NCBI GenBank assembly: GCA_022826245.1
Contig: JAJDVG010000018.1
Span: 1-64,000, forward strand
From: Gammaproteobacteria bacterium
Lineage (GTDB): Bacteria; Pseudomonadota; Gammaproteobacteria; Steroidobacterales; Rariloculaceae
Reading direction: 5' to 3'
DNA: 64,000 nucleotides
Shown here: in pieces, positions 38,127 through 46,279 of the stretch
Layout of the letters: the number at the start of each line of letters is the position of its first letter
How positions within the stretch are numbered: position 1 is the stretch's first letter
Translations under genes and position numbers: made by a program
Notes under the pieces: generated by a model
What the model was told of the DNA's origin: nothing
Databases searched by the model: none
What the model saw: only the letters and a program-made list of their open reading frames with translations

Positions 38127-39452
38127 CTAGACACTCATTTCGGCGATCGTGCCCGTGCTGTCGCCGAGGCTGTCGATCGCCACGTCCGTGTTGTGGAGCA
38201 TGCTCAGCAACAGGTTGGTCATCGGCGTGTGGTCGATGCAACGGATATGCTGGCCGCCGTTCAGGCGGTGCGAGCCGCCGACGACGACGTTCGGCAGCGG
38301 GAAGTGATCGTGAGCGTTGCTGTTGCTCATGTTGCTGCCGTAGAGGATCAGCGAATTGTCGAGCAGCGAGCCGTCCCCGTCGGGGATCGCATCGAGCTTG
38401 TCGAGAAATCTCGCGAAGAGCCCCACGTGATATCTCTGGATGCGCGCGTTCATTGCCATCTTCTCGGCGCGGTTCTGATGGTGGGAGACCGCGTGATGGC
38501 CTTCGCTGACGCCGACCTGCGTATAGGTCCGGTTGCTGATCTCTCGCGCCAGCATGAACGTGAAGATCCTGGTGATGTCCGCCTGCCAGGCGAGCGCCAG
38601 CAGGTCGAACATCATGTCGACATGGTCTTCGTACTCGAACGGAATGCCGGGAGGCGCTTCGGGGATGACGAGGTCGCTGTTGGCTGCGATCTGCGCGTCG
38701 GCGCGCTCGAGTCGCCGTTCTATTTCCCGGACGGCCTCGAGATAAAGCTCGAGCGTCTGCCGGTCGTGCGCGCCCAGCGTGCTCTGCAGCGATTTCGCCT
38801 GCCGGCCCAGCGCGTCGAGGATGCTGCTGTCCTCGCGGGCACGGGCGAGCCTCGCCTCCACGCTGCCGCCCTGTCCGAACATTCGCTCGAAGACCTTGCG
38901 CGGATTGATTTCCATCGGCATCGGCGTCGTGGGCGTTCGCCACGACAGCGTGTTCATGTAGATGCAGCCGTAGTCGCGGTCGCAGGCCCCGATGAGCCCG
39001 GAATGATCCTCGGTTGCAAGCTCCATCGACGGCAGCATCGTGTCGCCGCCGATCGCGGCGGCGGCAATCTGGTCGGCCGTCACGCCCGCATAAGCGTCGA
39101 CGCCCTGTGTGGGCTTGGGCCGCACGCCGCTCAGCCAGGTCGTCGGGCTCAGCGAGTGCACTGCGGTTGAGTCCGCAGCGCGATGGTGCAGCCCGCTGAC
39201 CACATTGAGGCGCTCGCGATAGGGCGCCAGCGGCTCCAGGGTGGTCTTGAACGTAAAGCCCCGACCGTCTTCGTCGGGTGTCCAGTGGTCCATGATCGCG
39301 CCGTGCGGCACGTAGACGAAACCGAGCCGTTGCGTTGACGCGTCGGATTGCGCTAAGGCCGGAACCATGGCATCCAGCAGCGGCAATGCGATGGATGCGC
39401 CGAGACCACGTAGAACGGTGCGGCGCGGCAAGTGTTTCTGCGTGATGAACAT
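38127..39452 (-). CDS. DUF1552 family protein, Tat-exported
   Basis: 441 residues from an ATG at 39452. The N-terminus LPRRTVLRGLGASIALPLLDAM is a twin-arginine signal. The body has FVYVPHGAIMDHWTPDEDG, TTWLSGVRPKPT, SMELATEDHSGLIGACDRDYGCIYMNTLSWR, and the end LLDNSLILYGSNMSNSNAHDHFPLP, in pieces, all typical of DUF1552. The fold is related to alkaline-phosphatase/sulfatase proteins (DUF1501-like). The function is unknown. DUF1552 genes usually neighbour a DUF1592/DUF1588 cytochrome gene, which is absent within this window. It diverges from the DUF6152 gene at 39755. Confidence 0.88.
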   Translation of the reverse strand: MFITQKHLPRRTVLRGLGASIALPLLDAMVPALAQSDASTQRLGFVYVPHGAIMDHWTPDEDGRGFTFKTTLEPLAPYRERLNVVSGLHHRAADSTAVHSLSPTTWLSGVRPKPTQGVDAYAGVTADQIAAAAIGGDTMLPSMELATEDHSGLIGACDRDYGCIYMNTLSWRTPTTPMPMEINPRKVFERMFGQGGSVEARLARAREDSSILDALGRQAKSLQSTLGAHDRQTLELYLEAVREIERRLERADAQIAANSDLVIPEAPPGIPFEYEDHVDMMFDLLALAWQADITRIFTFMLAREISNRTYTQVGVSEGHHAVSHHQNRAEKMAMNARIQRYHVGLFARFLDKLDAIPDGDGSLLDNSLILYGSNMSNSNAHDHFPLPNVVVGGSHRLNGGQHIRCIDHTPMTNLLLSMLHNTDVAIDSLGDSTGTIAEMSV

Positions 39453-39754
39453 GCGTGTTTCCGTCCGCCCGATTGCCGGGTTCGCGCTCGCGACAGGCTG
39501 GAACCCGGAACTGTCAACAAGCATTTGAAAGCAATGCAGATTAAATCAAATCCGGCGATTGGCGGCAATGCTCGGGCGCCACTGCAGGAGTTTCGCGATC
39601 CGGCGATCGCACACGGCCGGATGCGCCATCGTCCTGCCGTTGGCGTTTCGGCAGCGGCGGCTTATCATCGGGTTGTGGTCGGAGCAGCGCCGGCGTGCGT
39701 TGCGCGACGGCGGCTGGCCGCAGCATCGTTGGCGATCGGGGAGTCGGAAGGACA
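39453..39754. other. Divergent intergenic region without a gene
   Basis: About 300 bases between the DUF1552 start (minus) and the DUF6152 start (plus). Short open frames in it have atypical composition and no recognisable product. An AT-richer stretch around 39516-39550 (with ATTTGA and TCAAAT as a loose inverted pair) is the most likely promoter region for the minus-strand operon, but no clear -35/-10 pair could be fixed. Confidence 0.4.
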
Positions 39755-40120
39755 ATGAGAAAGCTGATCCGCATATTCGTCTGTTGCGCGTTCGCGGCGT
39801 TGACGATGCAGGCCTGGGCACACCACTCGGCGGCCCAGTTCGACTTCGGACAACGCGTGCCCGTCGCCGGGACGGTCAGGCTCATCGAAGTGCGCAACCC
39901 GCACATCAAGCTGATTCTCGACGTGAGCGACGATGCCGGTCAGACACGCGAAATCGAATACGAAGGCCATAGCCGCAACAACGTCTTTCGCCGCGGCTGG
40001 CGGCCGAATTCGGTCGGCGTCGGCGACGAGATCACGATCGAGATCGCGCCGCTGCGCGACGGCAGCGACGACGGCGGCTATATCACCGGGTTCAGGCTCG
40101 CCGACGGCACGGAATTCTGA
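39755..40120 (+). CDS. DUF6152 family secreted protein (stand-alone copy)
   Basis: 121 residues from an ATG at 39755 with GGAAGG seven bases upstream. The signal peptide (IRIFVCCAFAALTMQAWA) is followed by HHSAAQFDFGQRVPVAGTV, then VRNPHIKLILDVSDDAG, FRRGWRPNSVGVGDEITI and LRDGSDDGGYITGFRL. It is the third member of the family in the window and has no attached second domain. It is followed after about 215 bases by a gene for a large secreted propeller-like protein, so the pattern of a DUF6152 gene near a secreted propeller or enzyme is repeated. Function unknown. Confidence 0.85.
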   Translation: MRKLIRIFVCCAFAALTMQAWAHHSAAQFDFGQRVPVAGTVRLIEVRNPHIKLILDVSDDAGQTREIEYEGHSRNNVFRRGWRPNSVGVGDEITIEIAPLRDGSDDGGYITGFRLADGTEF

Positions 40121-40335
40121 AGCGCAAACGAGCCCGAGCCCCTGCTCCGAGTGTGGGTAGCTCGTTGCCTACGATGCACGTGCCTGCCCGCACTGCGGCG
40201 CGCGGCATCCGAGCAGCGACCGAGGGAGCGACCCGCTGCGGTCCGGCCGATGATTCAGCCCGCCCGACAGGCGTGCTCAGCGTTTCCGAGCCCGTCATTG
40301 CCTGGTTCCAGTTCGATCATCCGAGGAGTGACGTG

Positions 40336-42297
40336 ATGCGATTCAGGGCTACAGCGCTCGTTGCAATGTTCTTCGTCGCCGGGACCTTGAGCGTTCCGGC
40401 AGCTGCTCAAGTGGATCGGGACGATCCGCAACTCGGTCCCGACGGGGCGCCGCTATGTATCGATCCGGCACTCGCCGATCCCGTCGCCTGCGTGCCGATC
40501 ACCCACGACACGTTCGACATCCCGTTCGCGTTGATGCCGGGCGGGCGTGTCGATGCCGAGGGCAATCTCGATCCAACTTCGTCTCCCGAGGACGCGCATG
40601 CGGGGGCATTTGTCGCCGCCGGGGAACTCGGTCTGTTCGGCAACTTCGAGTGGCTGCACTGGCTGCCGACCGTGCCGTCCGTCAGTGATCCGGAGACGGG
40701 CGAGTGGTCGGGCGGAGATCTCGACGGGTTTCCCACGGGCTGGGGCTCGACAGGGCTCGGCATCGCCGGTGATTGCCTCTACTGGGGACGAAGCAATTCG
40801 ACGAACACGACGGGACCCGGAGTGACCCGGGACGTCAGGATTTTCCGCATCCAGGAGGACCCGGAGAACGATCCGCCGGTCGAGATCGGCACGATGCCGC
40901 AGTTGACCACGCCCAACGGCGAAACAGCCGTGCGCGACCGCGAACTGCGTCCCTACAACTACACATCGACCGACGGCGTCGAACGCATGCTCATGGTGCG
41001 CGCCGCCGCCACTGGAACGGGCGGCGACGTCATTACCTATACGCTGGACCCCGAATCCTGCCTGCCGATCGATGACGGCGCCACGGCAGCCGGCGTGCTG
41101 GCCCACGAATTCTATCTCTGGCACGATCCCGACAACCCGAACCGCTTCGTCGTGGCGTCGCAGACCTATGGCTCGCAGCCGGAGGACCTCATCTTCACGG
41201 CCATCACGGACGAGAGCACGGGGGAGGTCCTCGAAGAGCCCTTGTTCCTCGCGTCGTTCACGCTCGAAGAGATCGGCGGTCCGGTCCGCGACGAAGTTCC
41301 CGACGAAACGGGGCTGTATTCCGACGGCCGCTTCCTGGACTACAGCCACCTGACCGACCAGCGGGGCCGCCCGGGCGCGTCGCAGCGCACCCAGGGCAAC
41401 GACCTGCACTCGGGCACGCTGTCCGACGACGGCGAGCGCTTCTACGCCGGTGGCGGCACGGCCGGCGTCTACATCCTCAATACCGAATTCATCGCCAACC
41501 GAACGAATGAAGAGCTCGCGTCCGGCGGAGTCTGCAATCGCGAATCGACGAACGTCTGGGTGGACGGCGAGATCGGCGGGCTGGTCGATGTCACGAAGCT
41601 GCCGGAAGTCGCGAACGATTGTGCGCACCCGGTGCTCAACTCCGACCCCGCGGTCCTTGCGATGCTTGCATCGGACATCTCCGCCGAGATGAAGCTCGTG
41701 CACTACACGCGGCTCGAAGCGCGCTCGCGCTTCGACTTCGCGCCGCCGTTCGTGGCTTCCGTCGGCGTGCACAGCGCGATTCCGGTGCCGAACCGGCCGT
41801 CGCAGTCGCGCGGCAACGAGGCGGGGAGGCCGGCCTTCGTGGTAATCACCGAGGAATGGCCGTTCGGTCCCTGCCCGGAGCGAAGTTTCAGGATCATCGA
41901 CGTGCGTTCCGAAATCAGCCCGATGATGATCGGTGCGCATGCGATGTCGGACAGCCTCATCGAGAATTGCCTCGCTCAGCCGGTCCCGCCGGGCTCGGCG
42001 ATCCGGCCGATGATGCACGCGCACAATCCGACCGTGCTCGAGAACCTCGTATTCGTGAACTGGCTCGGCCACGGCATCCGCGCGATCGACATATCGAACC
42101 CGTTCAACCCGCGGGAGGTCGGGCACGCGAGACCGGTTCCATGGGGCGACATCATGACCTACCCCGACTTCCACAATGGCCTGATGTACGTCGGCGACAA
42201 CCATACGGGGCTGCACGTGCTCAGGTACACCGGTCCACGAGCCGACGAAGTGCCGCAGGATGTCATCTGGTCCTCGAACCGCACGAGCCCGCACTGA
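40336..42297 (+). CDS. Large secreted protein with LVIVD-like propeller repeats
   Basis: 653 residues from an ATG at 40336 with GAGGAG upstream. The signal ends PAAAQ. The mature part is acidic, rich in Asp/Pro, and shows repeated strand-turn units, such as NLVFVNWLGHGIRAIDISNPFNPREVG and LMYVGDNHTGLHVLRY (pieces), which match LVIVD repeat propellers. Several Cys in ALADPVACVP, GDCLYWGR, EWPFGPCPE and IENCLAQ may form disulfides. It is probably a surface or periplasmic binding protein. No catalytic site is recognised. It is followed by a DUF305 gene 64 bases later. Confidence 0.72.
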   Translation: MRFRATALVAMFFVAGTLSVPAAAQVDRDDPQLGPDGAPLCIDPALADPVACVPITHDTFDIPFALMPGGRVDAEGNLDPTSSPEDAHAGAFVAAGELGLFGNFEWLHWLPTVPSVSDPETGEWSGGDLDGFPTGWGSTGLGIAGDCLYWGRSNSTNTTGPGVTRDVRIFRIQEDPENDPPVEIGTMPQLTTPNGETAVRDRELRPYNYTSTDGVERMLMVRAAATGTGGDVITYTLDPESCLPIDDGATAAGVLAHEFYLWHDPDNPNRFVVASQTYGSQPEDLIFTAITDESTGEVLEEPLFLASFTLEEIGGPVRDEVPDETGLYSDGRFLDYSHLTDQRGRPGASQRTQGNDLHSGTLSDDGERFYAGGGTAGVYILNTEFIANRTNEELASGGVCNRESTNVWVDGEIGGLVDVTKLPEVANDCAHPVLNSDPAVLAMLASDISAEMKLVHYTRLEARSRFDFAPPFVASVGVHSAIPVPNRPSQSRGNEAGRPAFVVITEEWPFGPCPERSFRIIDVRSEISPMMIGAHAMSDSLIENCLAQPVPPGSAIRPMMHAHNPTVLENLVFVNWLGHGIRAIDISNPFNPREVGHARPVPWGDIMTYPDFHNGLMYVGDNHTGLHVLRYTGPRADEVPQDVIWSSNRTSPH

Positions 42298-42361
42298 CCG
42301 GCTGGCGGAAAGAACCGAGGCCCGACATGGGTTCGATACGGGCAGTAGGTGGCGGCGACCA

Positions 42362-43027
42362 GTGAAAATCGCGCATTGGCACGTTTGCCCCTGCCGTGAA
42401 AGGCGATCGATACCCGCTTTGCTGGCTGCAGGGGCACTAGTCACGGGATTGGCGGCCTCCGGCGCCTCTTCCCAGCCTGCCAGCGTTCCTGACCCGTCTG
42501 CCGCAGCGGTCGTTGAACCGCTGTTCAATACCGCTGACCTGACCTTCCTGCAACACATGATCGTGCATCACGAGCAGGCCGTCGTGATGTCGCTGCTCGT
42601 GCCGGAGCGCTCCGGCCGGCCGGAGTTCCACCGATTCGCGGACTACGTCAGGCGGGCGCAGGCGGCGGAGATCGGCATGATGCAGGCGCTGCTCGATCTC
42701 GCCGCCGAACGCGGCCTGGAACTACCCGAACAGCACCTGCACGACGATCCGCCGATGGCGGGAATGCTGTCGTCGGCCCGGATGGCCGCGCTTGCCGAGG
42801 CGAGCGGCGCCGAATTCGAACGGCTCTGGCTCGAAGGGATGATCTTTCACCATCAGGGCGCCATCGACATGTCGCACGCCCAGCAGCGCCAGCAACTGGC
42901 TACCGGGCGCCGTCCCCACGACCTCGGCGTGCTCGTCGAGGAAATCATCGTCGAGCAGCGCGCCGAGATCACGAGAATGCGCCAGTGGCTGGATGCCTGG
43001 GGCGCCGAGACGCCGGACCGCGATTGA
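42362..43027 (+). CDS. DUF305 family exported protein
   Basis: 221 residues from a GTG at 42362 with GGTGG upstream. A hydrophobic signal (IPALLAAGALVTGLAASGASSQ) is followed by the two DUF305 helix pairs: FLQHMIVHHEQAVVMSLLV and LWLEGMIFHHQGAIDMSHAQQ. These paired His motifs give the ferritin-like four-helix fold of the family, often linked to copper or other metal handling in the periplasm. The C-terminal IIVEQRAEITRMRQWL is also standard. It ends 48 bases before the promoter of the TonB receptor. Confidence 0.85.
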   Translation: MKIAHWHVCPCRERRSIPALLAAGALVTGLAASGASSQPASVPDPSAAAVVEPLFNTADLTFLQHMIVHHEQAVVMSLLVPERSGRPEFHRFADYVRRAQAAEIGMMQALLDLAAERGLELPEQHLHDDPPMAGMLSSARMAALAEASGAEFERLWLEGMIFHHQGAIDMSHAQQRQQLATGRRPHDLGVLVEEIIVEQRAEITRMRQWLDAWGAETPDRD

Positions 43028-43075
43028 TCCGAATCGTTCCGGGACCGATTCACCTGACAAGCTGAATTAAAGGTG

Positions 43076-43103
43076 TTGACGAAACCCTGAAAAGCGGTAT
43101 ATT
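43076..43103 (+). promoter_or_regulatory. Promoter of the TonB receptor gene
   Basis: TTGACG (43076-43081), a 16-base spacer, and TATATT (43098-43103). Both boxes are close to the sigma-70 consensus. The LacI-type operator follows seven bases downstream, covering the expected transcription start. Confidence 0.7.
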
Positions 43104-43109
43104 CTGAAA

Positions 43110-43125
43110 ATGTAACCGCTTACAT
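43110..43125 (+). promoter_or_regulatory. LacI-family operator at the TonB receptor promoter
   Basis: ATGTAACCGCTTACAT is palindromic at 14 of 16 positions and has the central CG-type core used by LacI/GalR regulators. A near copy (ATGTAACCGCTTTCAC) lies at the promoter of the lacI-type gene at 51360. Placement after the -10 box suggests repression until a sugar inducer appears. Confidence 0.75.
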
Positions 43126-43215
43126 AAATGCTCACCGCCCTGGTGTGGGAACGACAAGCGCTGACCCTTCGCGGTGCAAGGGCTGCGGCACGGGACGATG
43201 GAGGAGAGAAGAAAG

Positions 43216-46164
43216 GTGGCTGTCAGTACGCTGAAAAGGACGCCGCTCGCCGCGGCAGTCTCGCTGGCCATGACCGGCGGTGCGGCATACGCACAAGAGG
43301 GGGCGCAAACGATCGAGGAGGTCGTTGTCGTCGGTATCCGCCAAAGCCTGATGGAATCGATGGACATCAAGCGCGACGCCGACGGCGTCGTCGATGCCAT
43401 CAGTGCCGAGGATATTGGCGACTTTCCGGACAGCAATCTCGCCGAATCGCTGCAGCGAATCACCGGCGTTTCGATCGACCGGGAACGTGGCGAAGGCTCG
43501 AAAGTGACGGTCCGGGGATTCGGCCCCGACTTCAACCTCGTCCTGTTGAACGGGCGCCAGATGCCGACATCAAGCGGACTCGGACGCTCGTTCGATTTCG
43601 GCGATCTTGCGTCGGAAGGCATCGCGGCGGTGGAAGTCTACAAGAGCGGCCAGGCCGATGTGCCTACCGGTGGAATCGGTTCCACGCTGCAGATCCGTAC
43701 CACCCGTCCGTTGGAAAGCCCCGGCGTGAACTTCACCGCGGCCGTCAGCGGATTGAGCGACGAATCGACCGCGACGGGCGATTCGTTTACGCCTGAAGTG
43801 TCGGCGCTCTTCTCCAACACCTTCGCCGACGACCGCGTCGGCATCGCGCTGAGCGCCGTGCGGCAGGACCGGAACAACGGCGTCAACACCGCGAGTGTCG
43901 GCGGTTGGCGCACCTTCCCGGGTGAAACGGACAACTGCTGGTGCGGTATCGGCCCGTCGGAGTGGGGCGGCATTCCCCCGCATACGGATCCCAATCAGCA
44001 GAATCGACCCGGAGAAGGCGACTTCTATTCTGTGCCTCAGAACATCGGCTACGAACTGGCGGAATTCGACCGCGTACGTACGAATGGCCAACTTACCCTG
44101 CAGTTTCAGGCAACCGATACACTGCGTGCGACGCTCGACTACACGTATTCGGAACTCGAGCTGACAAGGACCTACAGCAACCTGTCGGCCTGGTTCAACT
44201 TCGGCGCCCAGGAAACGCTCTGGACGGACGGACCCCAGGCGACCCCGCTGGTTTACACCGAGAACCTGGGCGGTTCGGACTACTCCATGGCGGGCGGCGA
44301 GGACGCCTGGCGCACTCAGAACGATTCGACCGGACTGAACCTGCTCTGGGACGTGACCGACCGGCTGTTCCTCGAGTTCGATTACCACGATTCAGGTGCG
44401 AAGCGCGCTCCGAACAGTCCGTTCGGCGATTCCTCGCTCCTTTCCACCGCGGCGTTTACGCGCGACAGGACGACCGGCTACTTCGGCAACGATCTGCCCA
44501 TCCTCGAGCTGACGCTGGCGAACTCGTTGACACCGGAGGACATGATCGTCACCGGCAGCGTCTTTACCAATAATCTGTCGCAAATGGACATCGACCAGAC
44601 CCGGTTGTCCGGGTCGTTCGACTTCGATGCGGATTTCGTGGAGAGCATCGACTTCGGCATCCAGCTTACCGAGGTCAACAACCGCTCCGCGGGCTCGGTA
44701 GTGCAGCGCGATGCCTGGGGCGGGGTGACCCAGCGCGGTGCGATCGCGGACCTGTTGCAGCCCGCTTCGGCCGCGTCCGCTTTCAGCGAGATTCCCGGCG
44801 GCGACGACCCGCGCCGGCAAGTCGACTACTTCGTGTTCGACATGTCCGACGTGATCGCGAGAACCGAACAATTGATGGCGTCGGGCGACGCGGACATCTT
44901 CATGCTGACCGACATGGGCGATTGCGGCACGGGACTTTGCCCGTCCAGCCGCTTCACCTCCGACCGGCGCACGCAGGAGGACTCCGTCGCGGCGTACTTC
45001 CAGATCAACATGGCGACGCAACTCGGCACGATGCCGGTCGACATGCGTCTCGGCTTGCGCTACGAGCAGACCGACGTGTCCTCCCAGGCGCTCTCGCCGG
45101 CCTACACGCAGATCAACTGGGTTGCCGGCAACGAACTGAACGCCGTGCAGGGCGCTCCGGATTTCACGTCGCTCGAGGGCGACTACGATCTCGTGCTGCC
45201 GAACTTCGACTTCAGGATCGACCTGTCGGACGATCTGGTTGGCCGTTTCTCGGTCAGCGAGACCGTGACACGCCCCAACTACGGCGACATCCAGGGCGGC
45301 CAGACCATCAACTCGCTGCTGCGAATCGATGGAGGCACAGGCAACCGCGGAAACCCGGCGCTGCTGCCGTTCGAATCGGCGAACATCGACCTGTCGATCG
45401 AGTATTACTATGCCGAGGCGAGCTATGCGGCGCTTGGCTACTTCCACAAGGACGTGGAGAACTTCATCGGCACGTCATCGCTCATCGAAGAAACGTTCGG
45501 CCTGGCGCACCCGGCGCTCGGTCCGCTGGGGGCCGAAGCGCGGGCAGCCACGGGCAGTTCCGACGGCGGGACGTTGTACTCGTGGATCCTCGCGAACCGG
45601 CCTGACGCGGAAGGCGTGGATGCGGCGAACGGCATCATTTCCGGTGTAGCGGGACGCGATCCGGCTGCCCCCTTCAATCTCACCATTCCGGTCAACATCG
45701 AAAAGGCGACGATGAAGGGCTGGGAAGCGGTTGTACAGCACAGCTTCGGCGACACGGGATTCGGCCTGATCGCAAATGCCACGATCGTCGATGCCGACGT
45801 CGGCTACAACAACTTCAGTCTGGCCCAGCAGTTCGTTCTCACGGGTCTCAGCGATTCGGCCAATCTCGTCGCGTATTACGACAGGGACGGGCTCGGAGTC
45901 CGTCTGGCCTACAACTGGCGGGATGCTTTCCTGGCGGGTACCGGCCAGAACAATGTCGGTGCGGGTCCCCCCACGCACATCGGCGAGTATCAGCAGCTCG
46001 ATCTCAGCGTGAGCTACTGGGTCAACGACAACATGCAGGTGTACCTCGACGGGCTGAACCTGACTGACGAAACGACCCATGTTTACGGTCGGCACGAGTT
46101 CCAGACGCTCTTCGCCGCCCAGTTCGGTCCGCGCTACAACATCGGTTTCCGATACAAGCTTTAG
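43216..46164 (+). CDS. TonB-dependent receptor of the polysaccharide-utilisation locus
   Basis: 982 residues from a GTG at 43216 with GAGGAG nine bases upstream (an ATG at 43198 is possible). A signal ends AAYAQ. The TonB-box-like EEVVVVGIRQSLMES and plug (DAISAEDIGDFPDSNLAESLQRITGVSIDRERGEGSKVTVRGFGPDFNLVLLNGRQMPTS, in pieces) are those of the large proteobacterial TonB receptor branch. The barrel ends in RYNIGFRYKL with a C-terminal Leu. It imports oligosaccharides across the outer membrane with TonB-ExbBD energy. A LacI operator controls it, and a strong hairpin ends its gene. Confidence 0.93.
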   Translation: MAVSTLKRTPLAAAVSLAMTGGAAYAQEGAQTIEEVVVVGIRQSLMESMDIKRDADGVVDAISAEDIGDFPDSNLAESLQRITGVSIDRERGEGSKVTVRGFGPDFNLVLLNGRQMPTSSGLGRSFDFGDLASEGIAAVEVYKSGQADVPTGGIGSTLQIRTTRPLESPGVNFTAAVSGLSDESTATGDSFTPEVSALFSNTFADDRVGIALSAVRQDRNNGVNTASVGGWRTFPGETDNCWCGIGPSEWGGIPPHTDPNQQNRPGEGDFYSVPQNIGYELAEFDRVRTNGQLTLQFQATDTLRATLDYTYSELELTRTYSNLSAWFNFGAQETLWTDGPQATPLVYTENLGGSDYSMAGGEDAWRTQNDSTGLNLLWDVTDRLFLEFDYHDSGAKRAPNSPFGDSSLLSTAAFTRDRTTGYFGNDLPILELTLANSLTPEDMIVTGSVFTNNLSQMDIDQTRLSGSFDFDADFVESIDFGIQLTEVNNRSAGSVVQRDAWGGVTQRGAIADLLQPASAASAFSEIPGGDDPRRQVDYFVFDMSDVIARTEQLMASGDADIFMLTDMGDCGTGLCPSSRFTSDRRTQEDSVAAYFQINMATQLGTMPVDMRLGLRYEQTDVSSQALSPAYTQINWVAGNELNAVQGAPDFTSLEGDYDLVLPNFDFRIDLSDDLVGRFSVSETVTRPNYGDIQGGQTINSLLRIDGGTGNRGNPALLPFESANIDLSIEYYYAEASYAALGYFHKDVENFIGTSSLIEETFGLAHPALGPLGAEARAATGSSDGGTLYSWILANRPDAEGVDAANGIISGVAGRDPAAPFNLTIPVNIEKATMKGWEAVVQHSFGDTGFGLIANATIVDADVGYNNFSLAQQFVLTGLSDSANLVAYYDRDGLGVRLAYNWRDAFLAGTGQNNVGAGPPTHIGEYQQLDLSVSYWVNDNMQVYLDGLNLTDETTHVYGRHEFQTLFAAQFGPRYNIGFRYKL

Positions 46165-46170
46165 ACCGTA

Positions 46171-46208
46171 ACCAGGCGAGGCTGCCGTCCCGGGCAGCCT
46201 CGCTTGGT
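46171..46208 (+). terminator. Long GC-rich hairpin after the TonB receptor gene
   Basis: The core arms GCGAGGCTGCC (46176-46186) and GGCAGCCTCGC (46193-46203) are perfect. Outer bases extend the stem to about 16 pairs with one G-T. It starts seven bases after the stop. No T-run follows, so it may terminate weakly or protect the receptor mRNA from 3' decay, giving more receptor than downstream products. Confidence 0.6.
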
Positions 46209-46279
46209 ATCATCGCCGCGCGTCAGTGTCGCAGGGCGGTTGGTTGGCTCGAGCCGCGCACGAACAAGCCGGTGGGTCG

